From Dialister sp. (GTDB lineage Bacteria; Bacillota; Negativicutes; Veillonellales; Dialisteraceae), in contig JAIJLI010000064.1 in assembly GCA_022722495.1 (NCBI GenBank), positions 1-8,525 of the forward strand: 8,525 nt of DNA, given 5' to 3'. The notes beneath the pieces were generated by a model. That model did not search any database and was not told the origin of the DNA. It worked only from the letters and a program-made list of their open reading frames with translations. The translations under genes were made by a program, and so were the position numbers. Position 1 is the stretch's first letter. Each line of letters begins with the position of its first letter. Positions 1-6,770 of this stretch are shown piece by piece.

Positions 1-21
1 GGAAAAGAAATAAATGAAACT

Positions 22-52
22 AAAAATCCCGACGAAAAGTCGGGATTTTTTT
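22..52. terminator. Bidirectional hairpin terminator
   Basis: A perfect 12-bp inverted repeat (22-33 with 39-50) encloses the 5-base loop GAAAA. The stem core is CCCGAC/GTCGGG. On the plus strand it runs into seven T (46-52), and on the minus strand into five T followed by A, so it can end transcripts from either side. The obvious plus-strand user would be a gene left of the window. The minus-strand user could be the URO-D-fold gene at 266-1291, although its stop lies about 210 bases away. Confidence 0.85.
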
Positions 53-98
53 ATTTCCGATGAGATCCACTCCGCGGACGTGGATCTCATCGGAAATA
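52..98. repeat. 19-bp perfect inverted repeat
   Basis: Arms 52-70 and 80-98 are exact reverse complements (19 of 19), around a 9-base centre (71-79) that contains the palindrome TCCGCGGA. It starts inside the T tract of the preceding terminator and has no T tract of its own, so it is not a standard terminator. It could be an extragenic palindromic repeat, a protein-binding site or an RNA-stabilising hairpin. A partial extra copy of the arm core (GATCTCATC) lies at 170-178. The remaining bases 99-265 show no gene, promoter or RNA that I can support. Confidence 0.7.
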
Positions 99-265
99 TC
101 TTCGCGAATCAGGGATGAAAAAGGAGACACAGGGGAAGCGCCGATCAGATCCCAAAATCAAATTGCAGCGATCTCATCCGTGTTTCCGCCAAGTGATGAT
201 GACAGCCCCAAATAAGAGCGATGCCCGCTGCATGCAGTCACCGGACACCCGTCCGTCAGTCACTC

Positions 266-1291
266 CTAGTCCCTATTCCCCAGCAGTCTTTCTTCTATTG
301 CTTCCTTGGCCTTCCTGACAAAGGAAAGCATCTCCGGATCCAGCGGATAGCGGATGACGCAGCCGGGCGAGAGAATGACATGGCGGCCGCCCGTCTCTCT
401 AAGTGTCTCAAAGATCTGGTGCTCGATCTCATTTTTATGTCCGTCGGTGATATCCATGCGTTCAAGGCCGGCCATGATGCACTTCCCGGTCATGACCTGC
501 GCCTCGTGGATGTCCGGCAGAGATTCCCATGCATGCCAGTTGAAAATCTGAACGGGGTATTTCCGAAGCAGGGGGAACATGATGTGCTTTCCATGGGCAT
601 GCAGCACATTGCACCAGCCCTGCGAAGCGGAAAGGACCGCGATATCATAGGGCATGCCGTACTCTTTGTAGAAATCCTCCTTCACCAGATCATAGGAGGA
701 AAGCTGCGTCGCAAAGAAAATGCCATCCGCACCCAGCTCGATGACGCGCTGGACGAGGGCGCAGGTGGTCTCTGTGATGGCAGTCAGGGCTGCCTTCACT
801 TGCTCTCCATGACCGGAAGCGATGTGCTCCATCATGTGCGGACACAGTTTGTTTGCCGTAGTCAGCGGACTGAAGACAGTGAAAATGACAGGCACTTCGC
901 CATTGGTCTTCTTCAGCAGTCGCTTCAGATAGTCCTGCTCACGAGCCAGCGCCCCCTCATGGAGTGAGACCGGCTTGACTTTCAGCCAGTCTTCCGGCGT
1001 ATGGACCGGAGTGGAAATGATTTTCGCCACGCCGCCTCTCTCAATGTCCGAATAATCGACTGTCACGCCGAAGTCTTCGACGCTGTACATACCGTTATTC
1101 ATCGTCTTCAAGATATCGACGTCATAGGTCTTATAGAAATCATAGGTATGTTCCGCATTCACTGCGGGATCGAGATCGATTATCGGCAGATGAGACCACA
1201 GCGAGTATGGTACACGGTCTACTGCCTCTCCACGGATGGCGGCAGCGATGCGTTCTGCCTTCGTCATAGGGGCAGTTTTTTTTCTCTTCAT
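266..1291 (-). CDS. URO-D-fold (uroporphyrinogen decarboxylase-like) protein, not HemE
   Basis: This is a 341-residue cytosolic protein of the uroporphyrinogen decarboxylase superfamily (COG0407-like), which also contains the corrinoid methyltransferases MtaA, MtbA and CmuA. The family feel comes from the N-terminal KAERIAAAIRGEAVDRVPYS (11-30), the EDFG region (72-75), and the C-terminal SPGCVIRYPLDPEML (308-322). The heme-enzyme N-terminal signature (WxMRQAGR-like) is absent, so it is very unlikely to be HemE. In the MtaA branch zinc is held by His-X-Cys plus a distant Cys. Here the corresponding positions read H231-A-H233 and C311, a Cys-to-His change. The start at 1291 is chosen because GGAAAGGAG lies 7 bases upstream; a longer in-frame reading from 1390 has no such site and adds a low-complexity lead. 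The gene is single and divergent from the LysR regulator. Its substrate is unknown; a methyltransferase or demethylase partner is possible, but no corrinoid protein is encoded here. Confidence 0.85.
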   Translation of the reverse strand: MKRKKTAPMTKAERIAAAIRGEAVDRVPYSLWSHLPIIDLDPAVNAEHTYDFYKTYDVDILKTMNNGMYSVEDFGVTVDYSDIERGGVAKIISTPVHTPEDWLKVKPVSLHEGALAREQDYLKRLLKKTNGEVPVIFTVFSPLTTANKLCPHMMEHIASGHGEQVKAALTAITETTCALVQRVIELGADGIFFATQLSSYDLVKEDFYKEYGMPYDIAVLSASQGWCNVLHAHGKHIMFPLLRKYPVQIFNWHAWESLPDIHEAQVMTGKCIMAGLERMDITDGHKNEIEHQIFETLRETGGRHVILSPGCVIRYPLDPEMLSFVRKAKEAIEERLLGNRD

Positions 1292-1328
1292 AGAAAAACT
1301 CCTTTCCAAAATGCTTATTATTTTCCCT

Positions 1329-1357
1329 ATTATACTATAAATGAAGGGGAGGTTTAA
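1329..1357 (-). promoter_or_regulatory. Probable promoter of the URO-D-fold gene
   Basis: On the minus strand a perfect -10 box TATAAT occupies 1334-1329. Seventeen bases upstream is a weak -35 (TTAAAC, 1357-1352). The start codon at 1291 leaves a leader of about 30 bases. An odd-centred dyad TTATA-C-TATAA (1330-1340) overlaps the -10 box. The weak -35 would suit an activator such as the divergent LysR protein. Confidence 0.6.
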
Positions 1358-1583
1358 GAACGCGGGCTTCCGAGTGAACCACGACTTCATCTATCGATCC
1401 ATTGCCTGTTATCTATGAATGAGTCACTTCCATTGACCATGTATTCCTGTCCGTTATCTTTTTTATGCCCGACAGTTCTTGATGATTTTAGCTCCAATGA
1501 ATGCGCGGGACTTTTTTGAACCGCAAGGCAGCCGATATCTCTTTTCGAATTCTTAAATTTCAGTGCATAAGAAGAAAGATTGA

Positions 1584-1612
1584 TTGATAATTTCCATATG
1601 TAAGAGTATAAT
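1584..1612 (+). promoter_or_regulatory. lysR promoter
   Basis: TTGATA (1584-1589) and TATAAT (1607-1612) are separated by 17 bases, matching the sigma-A consensus at 11 of 12 positions. Transcription would start near 1619, giving a leader of about 50 bases before the ATG at 1669. Confidence 0.8.
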
Positions 1613-1623
1613 ACTTATAAGTA
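1605..1623. promoter_or_regulatory. Operator-like dyads at the lysR start site
   Basis: A perfect 12-bp palindrome TACTTATAAGTA (1612-1623) overlaps a hyphenated dyad AGTAT-A-ATACT (1605-1615). Together they cover the -10 box and the expected transcription start, the usual position for autorepression by a LysR-type protein. The sequence is AT-rich, so a chance dyad is possible. Confidence 0.45.
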
Positions 1624-1668
1624 ATATTCGATTTTTTGTTTTTTCTATCAATCATTTGGGGGATCTCC

Positions 1669-2583
1669 ATGAAATTGACATTGCTCGCCCTGAGCTATTT
1701 CCAAAAGACAGCCGAGTTGCAGCACCTGACGCGCGCAGCAGAAGCCCTTCACATTTCCCAGCCGTCCCTGTCCCATACCATCAAGGTCCTTGAGACCGAG
1801 CTCGGCGTGCCGCTCTTTTCCAGAAGCGGCCGAAACATCGTCCTCACAAGATATGGCGAGATCCTGCTCCGCCATACGAACCGCATCATGCAAGAGCTGC
1901 ACGGTGCGCAGAAGGAGCTGGCGGATACCAAAGAAGCACAGAAGCTCACCGTCACCATCTCCCTTTTCGCGGCTTCTATGATCATCCCGGCTTTCCTCAC
2001 CCGTTTCCGTCAGGAGCATCCGGATATCCGTTTCGAGATCCTGCAGCAGCACAATAAGCCGGGTCAGCAGAACCAGAATCATGTGGATCTCTTCCTGTCC
2101 TCTTCCATCAATCCGATCGAGAATGACCACTCTGTGACGCTCCTCAAGGAAGACATCATGCTGGCTATGCCGGATACGGATCCGCATGCCAGAAAATCGT
2201 CTGTCAATCTGGATGAATTTGAGAAAGCGGGATTCATTTCTCTGGAAGCAGGCTCTTCCCTTCGTACCATCACAGACTTCTACTGCCGCATGGCAGGCTT
2301 TGTCCCACACGTGGTACTTGAGAGCGACAGCCCAATGACGGTACGTGAATTCATCCGCGCCGGCCTCGGTGTATCCTTCGCGCCGCGCATCACATGGCAC
2401 GGTGTCGGCGGCGACCATGTCGCGCTGGTGCCGATCTCCTCTCCGAGCTGCTCGCGCTACATCAGCCTTTCGTGGAAAAAAGGCGAGAAGCTCTCTCCCC
2501 CGGCAGATATGCTGAAGCGCTATATCATCGAGAATTTCTCTGACTTCGCCAGAGAATATGCGGGACTTCCGCCGGAAAGATAA
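1669..2583 (+). CDS. LysR-type transcriptional regulator
   Basis: This 304-residue protein has the standard LysR length and architecture. The N-terminal winged helix-turn-helix spans roughly residues 2-62, with AALHISQPSLSH-type recognition (A-E-A-L-H-I-S-Q-P-S-L-S-H, 24-36) and the family sequence ETELGVPLFSRSGR (42-55). A linker helix (about 63-90) leads to a periplasmic-binding-protein-like effector domain (about 93-295), including the AGLGVSFAPR stretch (231-240) typical of the second subdomain. The ATG at 1669 is chosen because GGGGGA sits about 7 bases upstream and because LysR proteins begin just before this helix; an in-frame ATG at 1636 has no such support. It is divergent from the URO-D-fold gene, which is its most likely target. 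The inducer cannot be read from the sequence. Confidence 0.93.
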   Translation: MKLTLLALSYFQKTAELQHLTRAAEALHISQPSLSHTIKVLETELGVPLFSRSGRNIVLTRYGEILLRHTNRIMQELHGAQKELADTKEAQKLTVTISLFAASMIIPAFLTRFRQEHPDIRFEILQQHNKPGQQNQNHVDLFLSSSINPIENDHSVTLLKEDIMLAMPDTDPHARKSSVNLDEFEKAGFISLEAGSSLRTITDFYCRMAGFVPHVVLESDSPMTVREFIRAGLGVSFAPRITWHGVGGDHVALVPISSPSCSRYISLSWKKGEKLSPPADMLKRYIIENFSDFAREYAGLPPER

Positions 2584-2585
2584 GA

Positions 2586-2625
2586 AAAAAACGAAGGCAT
2601 CTTCCTTCTGGTGCCTTCGTTTTTT
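2586..2625 (+). terminator. lysR terminator
   Basis: A 14-bp perfect stem (2586-2599 with 2612-2625; core ACGAAGGCA/TGCCTTCGT) with a 12-base loop ends in six T. It begins two bases after the lysR stop codon, so it clearly belongs to that gene. The A tract on the left arm would also let it work on the minus strand. Confidence 0.92.
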
Positions 2626-2704
2626 AGTGATCGCGCGGCTCACCGGATCCGATAAAACGCATATCCTGCTATATGAGAGAGCCGCCGCCATGCCCCGCCC
2701 CTTC

Positions 2705-2748
2705 TCACAAGCAAAAAGCCCATCAGACGATGGGCTTTTTGCTTGTGA
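2705..2748. terminator. Bidirectional terminator between lysR and argGH
   Basis: A perfect 20-bp inverted repeat (2705-2724 with 2729-2748) closes a 4-base loop AGAC. The GC-rich core GCCCATC/GATGGGC is followed by five T on each strand, so it can stop argGH transcripts from the right and lysR read-through from the left. It lies 75 bases beyond the argH stop. The bases between the two terminators (2626-2704) and between this one and argH (2749-2822) hold nothing I recognise. Confidence 0.88.
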
Positions 2749-2822
2749 AATTGTCTATACCAGGCGAGAATGCCGTGGTTACATCAAGTGGGAGCTGTCC
2801 GATAGAAGCATGACTCTCCAGA

Positions 2823-4250
2823 TCAGACGAGAAATGCCATCTCCTGTTTCCAGGCGTCCATAGCTTCCTTCATGGAAGCGATGGCTTTTTCTGCGTGTGT
2901 CTGCTGACGTTCTACGGACTTCGGCCCTGTGCCGCCGTAGCTTTCACGGTTCTTTACACAGTTTTCGATAGAGAGGGCTTCTTTGATGTCTTCTTCAAAG
3001 AGCGGGCTCATGGATCTGAATTCCTCCATGGAGAGATCCAGAAGGACCTTATGGTGCTCGATGCAGTAGTGGACAGCACTTCCGACAACGGCATGCGCCT
3101 GACGGAAAGGCAGGCCTTTCTTCGCAAGGTAGTCCGCCATGTCGGTCGCATTCGAGAAGTCACTTTCAAGGACTTGGCGAGTGTGATCGCCATTGACAGT
3201 CATGGTGGAGATCATGCCGGCATAGATATCGAGGGCGAAGTACAGGGTATCCAAGGCATCAAAGACGCCTTCCTTATCTTCCTGCATATCCTTGTCATAG
3301 GCCAGCGGCAGACCCTTCATGACGGTCAGAAGACCGATGAGGTGTCCATAGACACGGCCGGTTTTGCCGCGAATGAGCTCACACATGTCCGGATTCTTCT
3401 TCTGCGGCATGATGGAGCTGCCCGTGGAGTATCCGTCATCAAGCTCGATGAACTGGAATTCGCTGGTGGACCAGTAGATGAATTCTTCCGACAGACGCGA
3501 GAGATGCATCGCACAGATCGACGCGAAGGAGAGAAACTGGAGAAGGTAATCGCGATCCGAGACCGCATCGAGGCTGTTTCCATAGACGGAGGCGAAGTGA
3601 AGGTCATTCGCTTCTTCCTCGGGATGTGTCGGGTACGTGGTTCCTGCCAGTGCACAGGCGCCGATCGGCGACATGTCACACATATCGTAGCAGTCTTCGA
3701 GACGCTTGAAGTCACGCTCGAGCATCGCAAAGTACGCGAGCATGTGATGAGCGAAGAGGACCGGCTGCGCGCGCTGCATGTGGGTGTAGCCCGGCAGGAT
3801 GACGTCCTGATATTTCTTGGAAGCAGCGAGGAGGGCTTCTAAGACGGCGATGAGCTTTTCAGACAGGCGTGCGATATTTCTCTTCATGTACATATGGAGA
3901 TCCAGTGCGCACTGGTCATTGCGGCTTCTCGCCGTGTGGAGGCGGGCGCCGGCATCACCGATCTCCTCGGTGAGACGTTTTTCGATATTCATATGAATAT
4001 CTTCGAGTTCGACGGAGAAAGGGAATGTCCCTTCATCGATCTCTTTTTTGATAGAGAGAAGACCCTTGGTGATCTTTTCCTGATCCTCTTTGGAAATGAT
4101 CCCATGAGCCGCCAGCATTTTGGCATGGGCGATAGAGCCGGCGATGTCCTCACGATACATGCGGCAGTCATAGGAAATGGATGCATTGAAATCCAGTGCA
4201 TTCTTTTCCTCTGCCTTCGTGAAGCGTCCGCCCCACATCATATCACTCAT
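2823..4250 (-). CDS. argH: Argininosuccinate lyase
   Basis: This enzyme splits argininosuccinate into arginine and fumarate, the last step of arginine biosynthesis. It is cytosolic and works as a homotetramer. At 475 residues it has the usual length. It opens with the family sequence MWGGRF (5-10), followed by HTARSRNDQ (105-113), YTHMQRAQP (155-163, with the conserved active-site His157), and the fumarase/aspartase superfamily signature [12 protein letters not shown] (277-288) whose flexible loop carries the catalytic serine. All key motifs are intact. The ATG at 4250 overlaps the argG stop as ATGA. The GAAGGAG inside the end of argG, about 11 bases upstream, supports this start over the in-frame ATGs at 4241 and 4238. 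argH is the second gene of the argGH operon and is translationally coupled to argG. Confidence 0.98.
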   Translation of the reverse strand: MSDMMWGGRFTKAEEKNALDFNASISYDCRMYREDIAGSIAHAKMLAAHGIISKEDQEKITKGLLSIKKEIDEGTFPFSVELEDIHMNIEKRLTEEIGDAGARLHTARSRNDQCALDLHMYMKRNIARLSEKLIAVLEALLAASKKYQDVILPGYTHMQRAQPVLFAHHMLAYFAMLERDFKRLEDCYDMCDMSPIGACALAGTTYPTHPEEEANDLHFASVYGNSLDAVSDRDYLLQFLSFASICAMHLSRLSEEFIYWSTSEFQFIELDDGYSTGSSIMPQKKNPDMCELIRGKTGRVYGHLIGLLTVMKGLPLAYDKDMQEDKEGVFDALDTLYFALDIYAGMISTMTVNGDHTRQVLESDFSNATDMADYLAKKGLPFRQAHAVVGSAVHYCIEHHKVLLDLSMEEFRSMSPLFEEDIKEALSIENCVKNRESYGGTGPKSVERQQTHAEKAIASMKEAMDAWKQEMAFLV

Positions 4251-5500
4251 TTTGCATTCTTCTCCTTCATGAGGGCACGGATGGTGAGCGGCAGGCCGAA
4301 GAGGTTGATGAAGCCTTCTGCATCTGCCTGATTGTATACATCATCTTCACCGAAGGTGACGAATTCTTCATTATACAGGGAGTACGGGCTTTCTGCGCCA
4401 TTGGACATGATGTTGCCCTTGTAGAGGCGAAGGGTGACTTTGCCGGTCACGGTTTCGGAGGTCTTGCCAGCGAAGGCCTGCAGTGCTTCGCGCAGCGGTG
4501 CGAACCACATCCCGTCATATACGAGCTCCGAGTATTTGACAGCAGCGATTTCTTTGAAATGGAAGGTCGCGCGGTCAAGGCAGAGGCGTTCCAGTTCGGT
4601 GTGTGCGTAGAAAAGGATGGAGCCGCATGGGTTTTCATAGACGCCGCGGGACTTCATGCCGACGAGGCGGTTTTCTACGAGGTCATCGATACCGATGCCG
4701 TTGCGTGCGCCGATGGCATTCAGGGTATTCACGAGCTCTACGCCGTCCATCTTCTTGCCATTGACAGCGGTCGGGATGCCTTTTTCAAAATCGATGGTGA
4801 CGATCTCCGGCTTATCCGGAGCTTCTTCCGGATCGCAGGTGACGAGGTACATATCCTTGTGCGGTGCATTTGCCGGATTTTCCAGATCATCGCCTTCATG
4901 GGACAGATGCCACATGTTCCAGTCCATGGAGTATGGATATTTCTGTGCAGCCTTTTCTTCATCAGTCTGCTTTTCATCATACTTGTCGATCGGCACACCA
5001 TGTGCTTCTGCATAAGCCATTTCATCTTCACGGGACTTCATATCCCAGATACGCCATGGAGCGATGATCTTCATGTGTGGAGCCAGTGCTTTGATGGTGA
5101 GTTCGAAACGAACCTGGTCATTGCCTTTGCCGGTCGCGCCGTGGCAGATGGCATCAGCGCCATATTTCTTTGCCATGTCGACAAGGCATTTGCCGATCAG
5201 TGGACGAGCGAAGGAGGTACCGAGCAGGTACTTGCCTTCATAGCGGCCATCTGCCTGAAGGACTTTGTATGCATATTCTTCAATGAATTCTTTGCGAACA
5301 TCAAGGGTCTCTGCATATTCAGCACCGGATGCGAGCGCCTTCTTGTGGATGGCTTCGAAGTCTTCCGGCTGTCCCAGATTTACGGTGCAGGCAATGACTT
5401 CACAGCCATAGGTTTCTTTCAGCCACGGAATGATAACGGAGGTATCCAGACCACCGGAATATGCAAGAACTACTTTCTTTACGCTTTTAATATCTGTCAT
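4247..5500 (-). CDS. argG: Argininosuccinate synthase
   Basis: This enzyme joins citrulline and aspartate using ATP (to AMP and PPi) and gives argininosuccinate, the substrate of ArgH. The protein has 417 residues. The N-terminal ATP-pyrophosphatase loop AYSGGLDTS (13-21) binds [16 protein letters not shown] (121-133) is the conserved nucleotide/citrulline-binding region, and [20 protein letters not shown] (190-209) is the following conserved block. The ATG at 5500 is chosen because AAAGGCGG lies 7 bases upstream; an in-frame TTG at 5518 lacks a site. It is the first gene of the argGH operon, with its own promoter and two candidate ArgR boxes upstream, so arginine repression is likely. Confidence 0.98.
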   Translation of the reverse strand: MTDIKSVKKVVLAYSGGLDTSVIIPWLKETYGCEVIACTVNLGQPEDFEAIHKKALASGAEYAETLDVRKEFIEEYAYKVLQADGRYEGKYLLGTSFARPLIGKCLVDMAKKYGADAICHGATGKGNDQVRFELTIKALAPHMKIIAPWRIWDMKSREDEMAYAEAHGVPIDKYDEKQTDEEKAAQKYPYSMDWNMWHLSHEGDDLENPANAPHKDMYLVTCDPEEAPDKPEIVTIDFEKGIPTAVNGKKMDGVELVNTLNAIGARNGIGIDDLVENRLVGMKSRGVYENPCGSILFYAHTELERLCLDRATFHFKEIAAVKYSELVYDGMWFAPLREALQAFAGKTSETVTGKVTLRLYKGNIMSNGAESPYSLYNEEFVTFGEDDVYNQADAEGFINLFGLPLTIRALMKEKNAK

Positions 5501-5574
5501 GATAATGCCGCCTTTCAAAATAATATAGACAATTTCATCAGCCCTTTCACATGGGCTTGTTTGACGATGTGATA

Positions 5575-5603
5575 ATTATACAGCGTTATGCATAAAATTG
5601 CAA
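5575..5603 (-). promoter_or_regulatory. argGH promoter
   Basis: On the minus strand TTGCAA (5603-5598) and a perfect TATAAT (5580-5575) are 17 bases apart. Transcription would begin near 5568, leaving a leader of about 68 bases before the argG start. The leader can form a small hairpin AGCCC/GGGCT (5557-5553 with 5544-5540), without a T tract, so I do not call an attenuator. Confidence 0.75.
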
Positions 5604-5604
5604 T
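5587..5604. promoter_or_regulatory. Candidate ArgR/AhrC operator (ARG box 1)
   Basis: The plus-strand 18-mer TATGCATAAAATTGCAAT agrees at 15 of 18 positions with the Bacillus AhrC box as I recall it (CATGAATAAAAATKCAAK). It covers the argG -35 box and most of the spacer, so bound repressor would block RNA polymerase. The consensus is from memory, and AT-rich promoter DNA inflates chance matches. Confidence 0.6.
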
Positions 5605-5610
5605 AGCTTT

Positions 5611-5628
5611 TGTGAAACTTTTTTCAAA
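5611..5628. promoter_or_regulatory. Candidate ArgR operator (ARG box 2)
   Basis: The 18-mer TGTGAAACTTTTTTCAAA fits the enteric ARG-box pattern TnTGAATwwwwATTCAnw at 15 of 18 positions, counting n and w as matches. It lies 6 bases upstream of box 1. Paired boxes are usual for the hexameric ArgR, though the usual gap is about 3 bases, so the phase here is not classical. It abuts the T tract of the tetR terminator. Confidence 0.45.
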
Positions 5629-5629
5629 T

Positions 5630-5664
5630 AAAAAAAGCGTGAGAGACTCTATCTCTCACGCTTT
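5630..5664 (-). terminator. tetR terminator
   Basis: A 13-bp perfect stem (5634-5646 with 5652-5664; core GCGTGAGAGA/TCTCTCACGC) has a 5-base loop. On the minus strand it runs into seven T (5636-5630), but on the plus strand into only three T, so it faces leftward and ends the tetR transcript before the argGH promoter. The bases between it and the tetR stop (5665-5765) show no feature. Confidence 0.88.
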
Positions 5665-5765
5665 GGGATCGTTACCCATTTGTCTATTGGCTGAGGCGGC
5701 GCCCTGGGGCGGCCTTCGATCACCAATCACAGATCCACCGGGCTCCTCACTCACTATCCCCGTCT

Positions 5766-6443
5766 CTATGACTGATGCACGCTGTCAAGGATCACTTCGA
5801 TGATCTCGCTGCATTCATCCTCGATCTCCAGCATGAAGGAGTACAGGTCTTTGATATCCCGTTTCTTCAGCCCGAGAGACAAGAGGATAAGGGAGGCAAG
5901 CTCTCTTCGAAGCACACGGACAGGACCGGTGCGGTCAAAGTCGAAGGCTTGCATATAGCCGAGCATGGCGCCTTTGGAAAGGAGCATGCGTGCATAATAT
6001 TCATCCGGTTTCAGATAGCCCATACAGTCTGCCTCTGCGAGGTAGTGATCTGCGAGATCCAGATGCGTATGGAGCAGGGCTTCGAAAATCTTTGGCTCCG
6101 TATAGGCTTCATAGTAGAGTTCACGGAAAACAGATTTCTTCTCGATCGCATACAGCTCAACCGCCAGTATCGCTGCATAGTGATATTCCAGCGGTTTATC
6201 AGAGAAGCGCTTCTCCACCTCATCCACGATCACCTGGCAAAGGTCATTCGTAATGGCCGAGAAAACAGCGTCTTTATTGTCAAACAGATTGTAGATACTG
6301 CCCGAGGTGATCCCGGACTCCTGTACGATCTGGCGAATGGTTGTCTTTTTATACCCCTGTTCCAAAAAAAGTCTTTTAGCGGTGTTAAGAATATTCGCAC
6401 GAACGCCCACCATACGTTCTGCTCTTGTTGCTGCCTGTGCCAT
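5766..6443 (-). CDS. TetR-family transcriptional regulator
   Basis: This 225-residue protein has the length and layout of a TetR-family repressor. The N-terminal DNA-binding domain (about residues 15-64) contains ILNTAKRLFLEQGYKKTTIR (18-37) and the helix-turn-helix IVQESGITSGSIYNLFDNKD (39-58), with the family's conserved Y/F-x-x-F-x-x-K-x pattern. The rest (about 70-225) is an all-helical ligand and dimerisation domain with no recognisable ligand signature. The ATG at 6443 has AAAAGGGGA about 8 bases upstream. The gene stands alone with its own promoter, a dyad at the start site and its own terminator. No efflux pump or enzyme is next to it, so its target and ligand are open; autoregulation is the only link the sequence suggests. 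Confidence 0.94.
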   Translation of the reverse strand: MAQAATRAERMVGVRANILNTAKRLFLEQGYKKTTIRQIVQESGITSGSIYNLFDNKDAVFSAITNDLCQVIVDEVEKRFSDKPLEYHYAAILAVELYAIEKKSVFRELYYEAYTEPKIFEALLHTHLDLADHYLAEADCMGYLKPDEYYARMLLSKGAMLGYMQAFDFDRTGPVRVLRRELASLILLSLGLKKRDIKDLYSFMLEIEDECSEIIEVILDSVHQS

Positions 6444-6525
6444 GATTATGTCCCCTTTTCATGAACAATGAGGCCAAACTCCGAATGGCCCCGGAAACTC
6501 AAAAATCAACTCTTCCCCAAATAAG

Positions 6526-6547
6526 GATACACTATTTCAAATGTATC
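6526..6547. promoter_or_regulatory. Operator-like inverted repeat at the tetR start site
   Basis: GATACA (6526-6531) and TGTATC (6542-6547) form 6-bp perfect arms around 10 bases. The 22-bp site covers about +1 to +22 of the predicted tetR transcript, a standard place for a TetR-type autorepressor. A second, weaker dyad GGCCA/TGGCC (6472-6476 and 6486-6490) lies further into the leader. Confidence 0.45.
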
Positions 6548-6553
6548 TGGTTA

Positions 6554-6583
6554 ATTATAAAATATAATAAAACGAATTGTCAA
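6554..6583 (-). promoter_or_regulatory. tetR promoter
   Basis: On the minus strand, perfect TTGACA (6583-6578) and perfect TATAAT (6559-6554) are separated by 18 bases. Transcription would start near 6547 and give a leader of about 104 bases. A dyad AATTG-T-CAATT (6575-6585) covers the -35 box. Confidence 0.8.
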
Positions 6584-6770
6584 TTTACCAAATAAGAAAA
6601 TCTGCCAGACGGGACTGATTTTCATCGGGAGGATCAGAAAATTCGCCCTCCGGCATGCATGCACCGAGCCGCTTTTCTTTTGATCGATCAGAAAATCTTT
6701 TCCTGCATCGGGCATGGGACGTGGACGTACATGAAGCCAAGGTCAGTCATCCATCAGAAAAATGCAATAG

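Larger units (their letters stand above)
1292..1668. other. Divergent intergenic region between URO-D-fold gene and lysR
   Basis: This 377-base gap holds one promoter for each flanking gene, at its two ends. The middle (about 1360-1580) shows no ORF with a ribosome binding site, no terminator and no strong repeat. Such a gap is the usual place where a LysR-type regulator binds to control both itself and the divergent gene. That role is inferred from layout, not read directly. Confidence 0.6.

Noticed and set aside
242..255. CGGAC/GTCCG hairpin just beyond the URO-D-fold gene stop
   Set aside because: Only 5 bp with no T tract; not a convincing terminator.
221..967. Plus-strand open frame opposite the URO-D-fold gene
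   Set aside because: Antisense shadow; the minus-strand gene has a ribosome binding site, promoter and family sequence.
1648..2691. Long minus-strand open frame (347 codons) opposite lysR
   Set aside because: It spans the lysR terminator hairpin and mirrors the lysR coding frame; the product is a charged low-complexity sequence without a domain.
2895..3842. Long plus-strand open frame (315 codons) antisense to argH
   Set aside because: It lies entirely within argH, which has all family motifs. The antisense product shows no recognisable domain and is a codon-bias shadow.
4559..5572. Long plus-strand open frame (337 codons) antisense to argG
   Set aside because: Overlaps argG, which is unmistakable; no ribosome binding site or domain supports the antisense frame.
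5566..5583. A third ARG box 3 bases from box 1, over the argG -10 region
   Set aside because: Only about 8 of 18 positions agree with the Bacillus consensus; mostly the AT-rich -10 region.
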